The translations under genes and the position numbers were made by a program. From Candidatus Gottesmanbacteria bacterium (lineage in GTDB: Bacteria; Patescibacteriota; Microgenomatia; JACOXO01), in NCBI GenBank assembly GCA_016182365.1, contig JACOXO010000017.1:1-52203 (forward strand): 52,203 nucleotides of DNA, in the 5' to 3' direction. This document shows positions 6,808 through 14,735 of the stretch, in pieces. How positions within the stretch are numbered: position 1 is the stretch's first letter; each line of letters starts with the position of its first letter. A model generated the notes under the pieces. That model was given only the letters and a program-made list of their open reading frames with translations, was not told the DNA's origin and made no database searches.

Positions 6808-7263
6808 TTATTTTTTTGTCCCGACGCCTTCGGGTCGGCCTGCCTGCCGGCGAGGCAGGGATGCCGACTGTAACGTCGGCACTTTTTTTACGTTTTCACT
6901 TTTTGAAACGGCTTTTGCAAAAGAGATAACACACATTCTCGAATTGTCTCCGGTTCTATTAACCAGTTTTATAATTTTTGTATAACCGCCATTTGTTGTT
7001 TTAAATAAAGGTCCTATTTCTGTTAATAGTTTTTCAACAACTAAATTATCATTTAACTGACTATATAAAAAACGCCTTGATGCAATATTATTATTTCTGG
7101 CTTTAGTTATCATTTTTTCAGTGGATGCTTGAATTGATTTTGCTTTAGCAACAGTTGTTGTCATTGATCCATGCAGAATCAAAGATCTGGTTAGATTTCT
7201 AAACAGTCTTTTGCGTTCATTTGAAGTCCTATTTAATTTTCTTCCGGAAACTTTATGCCTCAT
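6808..7263 (-). CDS. rplQ: 50S ribosomal protein L17 with repeat-encoded C-terminal tail
   Basis: The first 115 or so residues are L17 (bL17): MRHKVSGRKLNRTSNERKRL, the LFRNLTRSLILHGSMTTT helix and the GGYTKIIKLVNRTGDNSRM strand. The usual protein ends soon after this. Here a tail of about 35 residues follows (KAVSKSENVKK, then SASLPRRQAGRPEGVGTKK), and its last part is the translation of the GC-rich palindrome cluster at 6820-6880. The tail probably projects from the ribosome near the tunnel exit. The start overlaps the rpoA stop by 4 bp (ATGA). Confidence 0.95.
   Translation of the reverse strand: MRHKVSGRKLNRTSNERKRLFRNLTRSLILHGSMTTTVAKAKSIQASTEKMITKARNNNIASRRFLYSQLNDNLVVEKLLTEIGPLFKTTNGGYTKIIKLVNRTGDNSRMCVISFAKAVSKSENVKKVPTLQSASLPRRQAGRPEGVGTKK
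6820..6880. repeat. Cluster of three GC-rich palindromes inside the rplQ 3' end
   Basis: Three adjacent dyads are visible: CCGAC-GCCTTCGG-GTCGG (6821-6838), CCTGCCTGCCGGCGAGGCAGG (6839-6859) and GCCGAC-TGTAAC-GTCGGC (6863-6880). They are far more GC-rich than the gene body and are translated in frame as part of the L17 tail. Confidence 0.75.
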
Positions 7264-8177
7264 ACTGTTAGTGCAACCCCTTTTTCTCTTAACTTTTCTT
7301 CAATAAGAGATAATGATTTAACTCCAAGATTTTTTACTTTACTTAAATCTTTTCTAGGTGTACCTAAGAGTTTACCCACAGTTTCAATTCCACCATTTTT
7401 TAGACTATTGGTAATTCTCATAGGAAGATCTAATTCCTCAATTGTCATTTTCAAAACCTCATCAGAAACGGCAGGAGTAACTACCACTCCCTGGGTAGCT
7501 TCAGCTTTTGGTTCGTAAACCTGTAAAAAGTATGAGGTAAGAATTTTTGCTGAGTTTTTAAGAGCAGCAGAAGGTGTAATTGTTCCATCTGTCCATATTT
7601 CAACAATAAGCTTGTCAAGGTTGGTCATTCTTCCAACACGGGTTTCCTCCACTTTGTAATTAACTCTTTTTACAGGAGAAAAAAGTGCGTCGATATTTAT
7701 TTCGCCGTATTCACTTTTATCTTGATCTTCTGCTGGAACATATCCGTAACCTGATTTCGCTTTAATGGCTGCCGATACTTTTGTCTTTTTATCATTCAAT
7801 GTTCCTAAATATTGATCTTTGTTTAAAATTGTCACTCCTGCTGGAAGATCTAAATCTGAGGCCGCGACTGTTTTGGGCCCTGAAACTTCTAATTTTATCG
7901 TATATTCTTTTTCAGAATCAAGCTGTAATCTGATTTTTTTCAGATTAAGAATGAATTCTACAACATCTTCCTTCATTCCTGGAATTGTGGAAAAAGAGTG
8001 TTTGACATTATCAAACTGTACTTGAGTAATTGCTGCTCCTTTTAACGAAGATAAAAGAACCCTGCGGAGAGAATTTCCTAGAGTATGTCCATAACCTTGT
8101 TCTAATGGTTCAATGGTAAACCGTCCATAATCGGCTCTCTCTTCAATTGTTTTTACTTTAAACATTGGGTCGTTCAT
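7260..8177 (-). CDS. rpoA: DNA-directed RNA polymerase subunit alpha
   Basis: The 305-residue subunit is nearly full length. Residues 1-225 form the dimerising N-terminal domain (RFTIEPLEQGYGHTLGNSLRRVLLSSL; later RMTNLDKLIVEIWTDGTITP). A short linker follows, then the C-terminal domain with paired helix-hairpin-helix elements (DLPMRITNSLKNGGIETVG, LSKVKNLGVKSLSLIEEKL) that contacts UP elements and activators. It starts the assembly of core RNA polymerase. It lies between rpsD and rplQ in the standard alpha-operon order. A good Shine-Dalgarno (AAAGGAGAG) lies just before ATG, directly downstream of a short palindrome at 8192-8210. Confidence 0.98.
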   Translation of the reverse strand: MNDPMFKVKTIEERADYGRFTIEPLEQGYGHTLGNSLRRVLLSSLKGAAITQVQFDNVKHSFSTIPGMKEDVVEFILNLKKIRLQLDSEKEYTIKLEVSGPKTVAASDLDLPAGVTILNKDQYLGTLNDKKTKVSAAIKAKSGYGYVPAEDQDKSEYGEINIDALFSPVKRVNYKVEETRVGRMTNLDKLIVEIWTDGTITPSAALKNSAKILTSYFLQVYEPKAEATQGVVVTPAVSDEVLKMTIEELDLPMRITNSLKNGGIETVGKLLGTPRKDLSKVKNLGVKSLSLIEEKLREKGVALTV

Positions 8178-8191
8178 AAAATCTCTCCTTT

Positions 8192-8210
8192 ATCCCGATT
8201 TAATCGGGAT
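8192..8210. repeat. Short palindrome before the rpoA ribosome binding site
   Basis: ATCCCGATTTAATCGGGAT lies in the 41 bp rpsD-rpoA gap. On the minus strand it directly precedes AAAGGAGAG and the rpoA ATG. No T run follows it. Confidence 0.6.
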
Positions 8211-8218
8211 TAAAATTT

Positions 8219-8839
8219 TTACCTTGAATAATACTCAACAATAAGCCGTTCATCTATTGCTTCAGTGAAATCTCGTTCTTCTGGCATTCTTTCAATTTTA
8301 CCTGCAGGACCTTTTCTGGATAACCAAACAGGTGGTCTATAGGTCTTATTTTCCATTGTTTTTTTTACTGCTGGAATTTCAAAAGTTTTGCTTGTTAATG
8401 TAATCACGTTACCATTTTTTACCTCAAAAGAAGGTATCGACTCTTTTTTTCCATCAACTAAAACATGGCCATGGGTTACAAGTTGTCTTGCTTGCGCTCT
8501 TGTAGGAGCAAAACCTAATCTATAAATTACATTATCAAGTCTTATCTCTAAAAATCTTAAGATTGCCTCACCGGTTGCTCCCTTAAACTTAGCGCCTTTC
8601 CTATAATATCTATGGAATTGTCTTTCCATAAGACCATAAATTCTTTTGGCTTTCTGTTTTTCTCTAAGCTGAATGCCATAATCTGATGGTTTTCTCATTC
8701 TTTTTTGAGCGTGCATTCCAGGAGGAACGTTTAAACGCCTTAAAAGAGAAGCATGAGATTTACTACCTACAGTCTTTAGGTTTAAATCTATGCCTTCTCT
8801 TCTAGCTTGTTTATTTTTTGGTTCTATATTCCTAGCCAT
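8219..8839 (-). CDS. rpsD: 30S ribosomal protein S4
   Basis: The protein is taken to start at the internal MARNIEPKNKQARREG (206 residues). The ORF track adds 14 residues (MFRVSIFEFRNFKY) translated from an intergenic inverted repeat, and these are unlikely to be real. It has the S4 RNA-binding module (LEIRLDNVIYRLGFAPTRAQARQLVTHGHVLVDG) and the terminal RLIVEYYSR. S4 nucleates assembly of the small subunit and often represses its operon by binding its leader. The N-terminal Cys-rich zinc knuckle found in some S4 proteins is absent. It sits between rpsK and rpoA, the normal order. Confidence 0.97.
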   Translation of the reverse strand: MARNIEPKNKQARREGIDLNLKTVGSKSHASLLRRLNVPPGMHAQKRMRKPSDYGIQLREKQKAKRIYGLMERQFHRYYRKGAKFKGATGEAILRFLEIRLDNVIYRLGFAPTRAQARQLVTHGHVLVDGKKESIPSFEVKNGNVITLTSKTFEIPAVKKTMENKTYRPPVWLSRKGPAGKIERMPEERDFTEAIDERLIVEYYSR

Positions 8840-8848
8840 ATATTTAAA

Positions 8849-8948
8849 ATTTCGAAATTCGAATATCGAAACCCGAAACAATGTTTTAAAAATTTAAATT
8901 TAATAAATTATAATTTGTTTCGTATTTCGGATTTCGTATTTCGGATTT
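8849..8948. repeat. Long inverted repeat built of TTTCG-type units
   Basis: The left arm (TTCGAAATTCGAATATCGAAACCCGAAACAA) and right arm (TTGTTTCGTATTTCGGATTTCGTATTTCGG) are inverted copies separated by an AT-only loop. Each arm is a loose tandem of 7-9 nt units around TTTCG. It fills the unusually long 120 bp rpsK-rpsD gap. Confidence 0.7.
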
Positions 8949-8959
8949 TGGACTTTTTA

Positions 8960-9334
8960 TTATATCCTCCTCTTTTTCTTGGGCCTGACGCCATTATGCG
9001 GCATGGGTGTAATGTCAGCAATTAAAGATAACTTCAAACCTCCTGCTTTAAGACCTCTTAGAGCTGCGTCTCTTCCTGCTCCCGGTCCCTTAATAAAAAC
9101 TTCAACTTCTTTTAACCCTGCATAGGATGCTTTCCTTGCCACATTCTCAACCGCAGTGGTAGCTGCAAATGGAGTAGCTTTTCTTGCTCCTTTATAACCC
9201 ACGTTGCCAGCTGAACTCCAAAAGAGAGCATTACCCTGAGTATCTGTTATCGTAACTAAAGTGTTATTAAAGGTAGCTGTTATATAAACTCTTCCCTTTT
9301 CCGCTACTTGTTTATTTTTTTTGATTATTGCCAT
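8960..9334 (-). CDS. rpsK: 30S ribosomal protein S11
   Basis: The 124-residue protein matches S11 (uS11): [58 protein letters not shown], and the terminal [17 protein letters not shown]. It lines the platform of the small subunit near the mRNA exit. It follows rpsM by 16 bp in the usual alpha-operon order and is separated from rpsD by the TTTCG inverted repeat. Confidence 0.98.
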   Translation of the reverse strand: MAIIKKNKQVAEKGRVYITATFNNTLVTITDTQGNALFWSSAGNVGYKGARKATPFAATTAVENVARKASYAGLKEVEVFIKGPGAGRDAALRGLKAGGLKLSLIADITPMPHNGVRPKKKRRI

Positions 9335-9350
9335 ATATGCTATTTATTTC

Positions 9351-9782
9351 TTATTTTGCTGCGCCTTCTTTTGCCTCTCCGGCCGTATCACTAGATTGCA
9401 ACTTTACTCTTGTTTCTTTTTTAAGTGCTCCAATTGTCACTCTCTTTCCTCTTTTTGTTCTTGCGTTCGATCTTGTTCTTTGTCCTCTGACTGGAAGATT
9501 TCTTGTGTGTCTTATTCCTCTATAACTACCGATTGCTTTTAATCTTTTAATATTATCAGTAATATCTTTTCTTAAGTCTCCCTCAACTTTATAGTCCGAT
9601 TCGATAAGAGTTTGAAGCTTGCTTATTTCATCTGAAGTGATTTCCTTTACTCTTTTATTTGAGGATATCTGTGCCTTATTAAGAATATCAACAACGTTAT
9701 TTCGACCAATACCATATATAAGAGTAAGGGCAATATCTATTCTTTTATTATCAGGTAATGTAACTCCAGCAATTCTTATCAT
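9351..9782 (-). CDS. rpsM: 30S ribosomal protein S13
   Basis: The 143-residue protein matches S13 (uS13): MIRIAGVTLPDNKRIDIALTLIYGIG at the N-terminus, the SYRGIRHTRNLPVRGQRTRSNARTKRG rRNA/tRNA-contact segment, and a basic C-terminal extension. It forms the bridge between the head of the small subunit and the large subunit. The tail (RVKLQSSDTAGEAKEGAAK) is somewhat longer than in E. coli and acidic/Ala-rich at its end. It follows rpmJ by 6 bp. Confidence 0.98.
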   Translation of the reverse strand: MIRIAGVTLPDNKRIDIALTLIYGIGRNNVVDILNKAQISSNKRVKEITSDEISKLQTLIESDYKVEGDLRKDITDNIKRLKAIGSYRGIRHTRNLPVRGQRTRSNARTKRGKRVTIGALKKETRVKLQSSDTAGEAKEGAAK

Positions 9783-9788
9783 ATTTAA

Positions 9789-9902
9789 TTAACCTTGTCT
9801 TTGATTATGCTTAGGATTATCACACATAATATATACATGTCCTTTTCTTCGGACAACGCGGCATTTTTTACATCTTTTTTTGACCGACGCTTGAATTTTC
9901 AT
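9789..9902 (-). CDS. rpmJ: 50S ribosomal protein L36
   Basis: This gene is too short for the ORF track. Hand translation gives 37 residues starting [21 protein letters not shown] and ending [11 protein letters not shown]. The C-x2-C-x12-C-x4-H zinc ribbon is intact, so this is the zinc-binding form of L36 (bL36). The start codon overlaps the infA stop as ATGA, which implies translational coupling. It lies between infA and rpsM in the standard order. Confidence 0.97.
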   Translation of the reverse strand: MKIQASVKKRCKKCRVVRRKGHVYIMCDNPKHNQRQG

Positions 9903-10138
9903 TTTTTGATTCTAAAAATAATTCTTCCTTTTTCGGCATCATATGGTGTTGTTTCAACCCTCACTCTATCACCAGGCATTATTCTTATGTAATTTATCCT
10001 CATTTTACCGGACAAATGACAAAGCCTTACTTTTTCTTCTCCATCAAGTTTTACCCTAAATAAAGTGTTGGGCAAACATTCAGTAACTATTCCTTCAACT
10101 TCCTGTGTACCTTGATGCATAAATTGATTCTCAAACAA
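9899..10138 (-). CDS. infA: Translation initiation factor IF-1
   Basis: The 79-residue protein is a single S1-type OB fold: [36 protein letters not shown], then [16 protein letters not shown], ending [11 protein letters not shown]-1 occupies the ribosomal A site during initiation. It has a short extension ([11 protein letters not shown]) before the fold. Alternatively translation could begin at M8 (MHQGTQ). It lies after map with a 42 bp gap and overlaps rpmJ by 4 bp. Confidence 0.97.
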   Translation of the reverse strand: MFENQFMHQGTQEVEGIVTECLPNTLFRVKLDGEEKVRLCHLSGKMRINYIRIMPGDRVRVETTPYDAEKGRIIFRIKK

Positions 10139-10180
10139 AAAAATAGATATCCGATTTTTACGGCAATACTATATTTTACT

Positions 10181-10942
10181 CTATATAGGGCGTTTGGTCA
10201 ATCCTGATGTTAAAATCTCCGGTTTACCATCAGTTACCAAGATTGTATGTTCAAAAACCGCAGATAGACTACCATCGGCAGTTACAATAGTCCAGCCATC
10301 GTCATTTTTATATTCAATTTCCGAAGTACCCATAGCATAAATAACCTCAATTGCTAAAGTCATACCTGGTCTTATTAACATAGTATTTTCGATTTTGCCA
10401 TGTATATATCCCGGTATCTGGGGTGATTCATGTAGAGTCTTTCCAACCCCATGACCGACTAAACTCTTTACCACAAAATAACCGTTTCCGGTAACGCCGT
10501 CCTGAATTACTTTTGAAATCTGCCCAATCCTATTTCCAACCCTTGCCTGATCTATCGCTTTATATAAAGTCTCCTCCCCAACTCTTAAAAATTTCTCAAT
10601 CTCTCTATCTCTTCCCGCTTGTACTGTCCATGCAGTATCCGTATGATAGCCTTTATACAAAAGACCAACATCTATACATACAATGTCTCCTTCTAGAATT
10701 ACATCATCAGGAACTCCATGAACTACTTCATCATTAACAGATATACAAGTTGACCACTTATATCCATTTACTGTCTTAAACGAAGCTATTCCTCCACTTT
10801 CTTTAATTAATCTGCCTGCAAGTTCATCAATCTTAATAGTGTCAACCCCTGGCTTAACCTGATTTAAAAGCTCCTTAAGAATTTTGCCAAGTATCTGCCC
10901 ACCCTCCCTCATTGCGGATATTTTATCTTCAGAATCTGTCAT
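10181..10942 (-). CDS. map: Methionine aminopeptidase type I
   Basis: It is taken to start at MTDSEDKISAMREGG (ATG 10942), 1 bp after the stop of the upstream kinase-like gene. The ORF track start would overlap that gene. The 253-residue pita-bread fold has the conserved metal ligands in order: D in CIDVGLLYKGYHTDTA (two Asp), H in VGHGVGKTLHESP, E in LAIEVIYAMG and E in VFEHTILVT. It removes the N-terminal methionine from nascent proteins, which fits its place between secY-adk and infA in the ribosomal superoperon. No N-terminal zinc-finger extension is present. Confidence 0.97.
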   Translation of the reverse strand: MTDSEDKISAMREGGQILGKILKELLNQVKPGVDTIKIDELAGRLIKESGGIASFKTVNGYKWSTCISVNDEVVHGVPDDVILEGDIVCIDVGLLYKGYHTDTAWTVQAGRDREIEKFLRVGEETLYKAIDQARVGNRIGQISKVIQDGVTGNGYFVVKSLVGHGVGKTLHESPQIPGYIHGKIENTMLIRPGMTLAIEVIYAMGTSEIEYKNDDGWTIVTADGSLSAVFEHTILVTDGKPEILTSGLTKRPI

Positions 10943-10943
10943 A

Positions 10944-11501
10944 TTAATTTTTATAAATTTGATGAAGAAATTGATCGAGGTTTTTATGAAGACTTTCAAT
11001 ATTCTCCTCGTTTATAATTGTGTAATCAGCAATAGCTATTGGACCTCCTTTATTTAATTTCGCAAGCTCTGCATGATCTCTACTGATTGCATCTTCTAAT
11101 GTCAACGATCTTATAGTTCTTTGACTCAAACGATTATATCTGATTTTGGGAGAAGCAAAAATACAAAGTAATACTAAATTCGGAAATTGCTTTTTTAGGT
11201 ATATATATTCCTCCCAACTATACAGTCCATCAAGAACAACTACGTCGATAGTTTCTAAAACTTTTTTAATTTTTGGTTCAATTTTGATTGCGTATGCTCC
11301 CATCCCAAGTTCATTTCTTAATTTCTCTCTGTACCATCTCTCGTTTTCCTCGCTTAACTCTTTATTTAACTCTTTTAAACCAATATCTGTCTGCTCACCA
11401 AATCTGAGTATGGGAATGTTTTTATCCTGAAAGTATTTCGCCGTTATACTTTTTCCTGATCCCGGCATCCCAACTAAAGCAATGACAGTTTTATTTTTCA
11501 T
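10944..11501 (-). CDS. P-loop nucleotide kinase-like protein (UPF0200/dephospho-CoA kinase-like)
   Basis: The 185-residue protein has a Walker A motif at residues 11-18 (GMPGSGKS), a lid-like segment with RDHAELAKLNKGGPIAIADYTIINE, and VVVLDGLYSWEE as a probable Walker B strand. This pattern is close to the UPF0200 group first described in archaea and to short nucleoside or dephospho-CoA kinases. Exact substrate unknown. It overlaps adk by 11 bp and sits 1 bp before map, so it is tightly coupled to two core genes. This position (adk-kinase-map) is not part of the standard spc operon. Confidence 0.7.
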   Translation of the reverse strand: MKNKTVIALVGMPGSGKSITAKYFQDKNIPILRFGEQTDIGLKELNKELSEENERWYREKLRNELGMGAYAIKIEPKIKKVLETIDVVVLDGLYSWEEYIYLKKQFPNLVLLCIFASPKIRYNRLSQRTIRSLTLEDAISRDHAELAKLNKGGPIAIADYTIINEENIESLHKNLDQFLHQIYKN

Positions 11502-12048
11502 GTTTTACTAAAATCTTTAGATGAGAATCTATAAGTTCAAATACTTCTTTAATTTCCTTTTCACCATTTACTTCAATTAATAATTTTTTCTTCCTATAAT
11601 ATTCAATAACCGGCTTTGTAACTTCATGGAACAGTTCAATTCTTTTTCTCAATGCCCCTAAAGTTTCATCGTCTCTTAATACATCGTTTCTATATGAAAG
11701 TCTCCATAAGGCTTCTTTATCAGAAACTTTAAGATAAAATACTTTATCAATTTTTTCCTTGAATGCTTTTGCTTGAGGGACAGTCCTTGGAAAACCATCC
11801 AGAATATAACCTTTTTTGTAGGTCGGTTTTTTAAGGTATTCCTCAACTATTGTTAAAGTCTTGCTATCGGGGATTAAATACCCGGCATTCATAGTTTCTT
11901 TAACATATCTTCCCAGTTTTGTTTTATCTTTTGCTATTTCTCTAAAAATATGACCCGATGAAAGATAAGGTATTTTGTATTTTTCGTTTATTAAATTTCC
12001 CTGGGTTGATTTACCAGAACCTTGAATACCAATTAAAATAATCCTCAT
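11491..12048 (-). CDS. adk: Adenylate kinase
   Basis: It is taken to start at MRIILIGIQGSGKSTQG (ATG 12048), after a GGAGG...AAAGGA ribosome binding region. The ORF track adds nine residues. The 185-residue enzyme has the P-loop (GIQGSGKS), the AMP site (YLSSGHIFREIA), GYILDGFPRTVPQA and R residues of the lid arms (RLSYRNDVLRDD, LRKRIELF). The lid is short and has no Cys, so this is the non-zinc short form. It balances AMP, ADP and ATP. It follows secY, as in many spc operons, but the gap carries a GC-rich palindromic element. Confidence 0.95.
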   Translation of the reverse strand: MRIILIGIQGSGKSTQGNLINEKYKIPYLSSGHIFREIAKDKTKLGRYVKETMNAGYLIPDSKTLTIVEEYLKKPTYKKGYILDGFPRTVPQAKAFKEKIDKVFYLKVSDKEALWRLSYRNDVLRDDETLGALRKRIELFHEVTKPVIEYYRKKKLLIEVNGEKEIKEVFELIDSHLKILVKHEK

Positions 12049-12072
12049 ATGTCCTTTCTGTCCTCCAATATT

Positions 12073-12141
12073 CACCTCGGAGGAGTCTATTCAGTCACCT
12101 CCGAGGTGGCCCCGCCTCGGGCGGGGACTCCTCGGATGGTG
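12073..12141. repeat. GC-rich nested palindrome between secY and adk
   Basis: Outer arms CACCTCGGAGGAGTC and GACTCCTCGGATGGTG are near-perfect inverted copies. Inside lie two more dyads, CACCTCCGAGGTG and CCCCGCCTCGGGCGGGG. The element makes up most of the secY-adk gap and is far more GC-rich than its surroundings. It overlaps the leader of adk. Confidence 0.75.
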
Positions 12142-12167
12142 GCAATAATAAATAAATTTAATACTTA

Positions 12168-13454
12168 CTACCTGAGAAATGAATCATAATTTCTCATAAC
12201 CAATTGTGATTCAATTTTTTTGACTGTTTCTAAAACAACTGAAACAACGATAAGAATTCCAGTTCCTCCCAAAAATAATGTGCTAATTCCAGTAACACTT
12301 TGGGCAACTGAGGGCAAAACAGCGATAAAACCTAAAAACACAGCACCACACAAAGTAATCCTTGTTAGAATATAATTTAAATAATTTGCTGTTGCTGTGC
12401 CCGGCCTTATACCCGGAATAAATCCTCCGTATTTTTGTATTTCTGAAGCGATTTTCTTAGGATCAAATACAACAGCAGTGTAAAAGTAAGTAAACCCAAT
12501 AATAAGTAAGAAATAGACAACGTTATACCATAAACTATTTGGTGCTAAAACTGTAATCATCCATTGGGCAAAACTGGAAACAGCCTGATTTGGTACTGAA
12601 ACCAGAAATCTTCCTAAAATTGAAGGTAAAAGCATTAAAGAAACAGCAAAAATTATTGGAATTACACCAGCCTGATTAACTCTTAAAGGCAAATGCGTGC
12701 TTGATCCACCATACATTTTATTACCTCTCACCCGCTTTGCATATTGTACTGTAATTCTTCTGGTACCTTCATTAACAACGACAATAAGAGCAATAACAAC
12801 TAGCGCAAGGATAAGAAATATTATAACCCGGTAAATGAAATCTGGGGTTATGGTGGATATTGTTTGGAATGCAGTAACTGGGAATCTTCCTACAATGCCT
12901 GCAAATATGAGTAAAGAAATTCCATTTCCTATTCCCTTTTCCGTAATTAACTCACCCAACCACATTAGAAATACTGTACCAGCTGTCATTGTAAATACTA
13001 AAGCTATGAGACTTAACGGATCTAGATTTCCAATAACACCTTGACCTCTCAATAAAACATACATACCAAATGATTGCATAATCGCAAGCGGGACCGTAGC
13101 GTATCTTGTATACTGATTTATTTTCTGCCTGCCATATTCACCTTCTTTGGAAAGAGCCTCAAGTTTTGGAAATATTATAGTTAATAACTGAAAAATAATG
13201 CTTGCATTGATGTAAGGATTAAGACCTAATGCCATTACTGAAAAGTTGGCAAGAGTTCCTCCTGAAAAAATATTTAAAAGTCCTAAAAACTGATTGGATG
13301 CAAATAACTCTGATAACCGTGCAGTGTCAACACCAGGAATAGGGATGTGAGCAAAAAGCCGGAAAACAAAGAAAATAAATGCTGTAAATAATATTTTATT
13401 TCTTACTTCCGACGTTTTGAAAGCTACTTTGATTGATTCAAAAGTACTTGCCAT
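12168..13454 (-). CDS. secY: Preprotein translocase subunit SecY
   Basis: The 428-residue protein has about ten membrane helices and the SecY hallmarks: [13 protein letters not shown] after helix 1, the plug region [24 protein letters not shown], the [14 protein letters not shown] helix, and the cytoplasmic [19 protein letters not shown] and FIPGIRPG loops that bind ribosomes and SecA. It forms the protein-conducting channel. It follows rplO by 6 bp, as in other spc operons. Confidence 0.98.
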   Translation of the reverse strand: MASTFESIKVAFKTSEVRNKILFTAFIFFVFRLFAHIPIPGVDTARLSELFASNQFLGLLNIFSGGTLANFSVMALGLNPYINASIIFQLLTIIFPKLEALSKEGEYGRQKINQYTRYATVPLAIMQSFGMYVLLRGQGVIGNLDPLSLIALVFTMTAGTVFLMWLGELITEKGIGNGISLLIFAGIVGRFPVTAFQTISTITPDFIYRVIIFLILALVVIALIVVVNEGTRRITVQYAKRVRGNKMYGGSSTHLPLRVNQAGVIPIIFAVSLMLLPSILGRFLVSVPNQAVSSFAQWMITVLAPNSLWYNVVYFLLIIGFTYFYTAVVFDPKKIASEIQKYGGFIPGIRPGTATANYLNYILTRITLCGAVFLGFIAVLPSVAQSVTGISTLFLGGTGILIVVSVVLETVKKIESQLVMRNYDSFLR

Positions 13455-13460
13455 GAATTT

Positions 13461-13895
13461 TTATTCGACTTTACCACCAACCTTGATAATTTTTTCTTTT
13501 GCTATCTTTGAACACTTTAGTTTTACAGTTAAAGATTTTTTTAATTCTCCCATACCCAATATCTTAATGTTTAAGTCCGTAAAATCTTCACTTATTAAAT
13601 TATGCTTCTTTAATGACTGAATATCTACAATACTTTTATTAGGGAGTATATTTAAATATTTAACATTAATAATATATGGTTTTTTACCAACCGGCTTGTT
13701 GGTTCCTTTACCCCTAAGAAGAGGTAATTTCTTTATAAGTGGAACTTGTCCTCCTTCAAATAAAAGTTTGACTGAGGTTCGTGCTCCTTGACCTTTGGTA
13801 CCACGACCTGAAGTCTTACCTTTTCCACTACCTGCTCCACGACCAACTCTTTTTTGTCGTCTTTGTATTATTTTAGGAAGTGTATGTAATTTCAT
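13461..13895 (-). CDS. rplO: 50S ribosomal protein L15
   Basis: The 144-residue protein matches L15 (uL15), with the flexible glycine/arginine-rich N-terminus (RVGRGAGSGKGKTSGRGTKGQGART), FEGGQVPLIKKLPLLRG and a C-terminal L15/L18e domain ending KIIKVGGKVE. It follows rpsE directly with a 9 bp gap. The rpmD gene (L30), normally found between rpsE and rplO, is absent, which agrees with the known lack of L30 in CPR bacteria. Confidence 0.97.
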   Translation of the reverse strand: MKLHTLPKIIQRRQKRVGRGAGSGKGKTSGRGTKGQGARTSVKLLFEGGQVPLIKKLPLLRGKGTNKPVGKKPYIINVKYLNILPNKSIVDIQSLKKHNLISEDFTDLNIKILGMGELKKSLTVKLKCSKIAKEKIIKVGGKVE

Positions 13896-13904
13896 ATTGA
13901 ATAG

Positions 13905-14375
13905 TTATTTTTTTAATTGCCTTAGCTGTTTTAAAGCCTCAAGAGTGGCGTAAACATTACTTGCTTTATTTTTTGTTCCTAAGGTTTTTGATACTATGTT
14001 TTGAATACCACAAGCTTCAACCACAGCCCTTACTGCTCCTCCTGCAATAACTCCTGTGCCAACAGATGCTGGTTTAATAAGAACTTGAGCCGCACCTTTT
14101 TTTATTCTAACTTCATGTGGAATTGTTCCCTTGTAAATAGGGACTGTAATTAAATGTTTTTTTGCATAAACAACACCTTTTCTAATAGCCGGTGAAACAT
14201 CTGGAGCTTTTCCAAGACCAACACCAACTCTACCTTTAGAGTCACCGACAACAACCAGGACTGAAAAACCAATTTTATTGCCACCCTTAGTTTTTTTGGA
14301 AACTCTATTTACCTGAATAATTTTTTCCGAAAATTCCTGATCTTCTTGTCTGTATGAATTTCTTCTTTGATCCAT
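13905..14375 (-). CDS. rpsE: 30S ribosomal protein S5
   Basis: The 156-residue protein has the S5 double-stranded RNA-binding fold (EKIIQVNRVSKKTKGGNKIGFSVLVVVGD) and the C-terminal domain (KPASVGTGVIAGGAVRAVVEACGIQNIVSKTLGTKN). It lies at the mRNA entry site and affects decoding accuracy. It is 14 bp after rplR. The immediate downstream neighbour is rplO, with no rpmD. Confidence 0.98.
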   Translation of the reverse strand: MDQRRNSYRQEDQEFSEKIIQVNRVSKKTKGGNKIGFSVLVVVGDSKGRVGVGLGKAPDVSPAIRKGVVYAKKHLITVPIYKGTIPHEVRIKKGAAQVLIKPASVGTGVIAGGAVRAVVEACGIQNIVSKTLGTKNKASNVYATLEALKQLRQLKK

Positions 14376-14389
14376 ATATTTTTAAAAAA

Positions 14390-14734
14390 TTAAAATAATA
14401 ACCCCCCGTCTCTTGCACCTTTGGCTAGGGATTCTACCCTTCCGTGATACTGATACCCTCCTCTATCAAAAATCACTGATTTGACTCTTTTTTCTACCGC
14501 TTTCTTTGCTAGCATTTTACCTACTTCGTATGCCTTTTCTGACTTGGTTCCCGGTTTAGTAATTCCCTTTTCATTTGCCGTTGTTATCATTTTGCCATTA
14601 CTGTCATCGATAAGAGAAGCATATATATGCTTGTTTGACCTATAAACTACCAATCTAGGAATAGATCTTGCCCCTAAAACAGCTTTTTTAATTTTTTTAT
14701 GTCTCTTAATTCTTCTTACAATTTTTGTATTCAT
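14390..14734 (-). CDS. rplR: 50S ribosomal protein L18
   Basis: The 114-residue protein matches L18 (uL18): the basic N-terminus (RRIKRHKKIKKAVLGARSIPRLVVYRSNKHIYASLIDD), KAYEVGKMLAKKAVEK and the conserved end VIFDRGGYQYHGRVESLAKGARDGGL. It binds 5S rRNA together with L5. Start to the rplF stop is a 1 bp gap. Confidence 0.98.
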   Translation of the reverse strand: MNTKIVRRIKRHKKIKKAVLGARSIPRLVVYRSNKHIYASLIDDSNGKMITTANEKGITKPGTKSEKAYEVGKMLAKKAVEKRVKSVIFDRGGYQYHGRVESLAKGARDGGLLF

Positions 14735-14735
14735 A

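Noticed and set aside
8840-8881. N-terminal extension of S4 in the ORF track
   Set aside because: The 14 extra residues are translated from the TTTCG inverted repeat. MARNIEPKNKQ is the normal family start.
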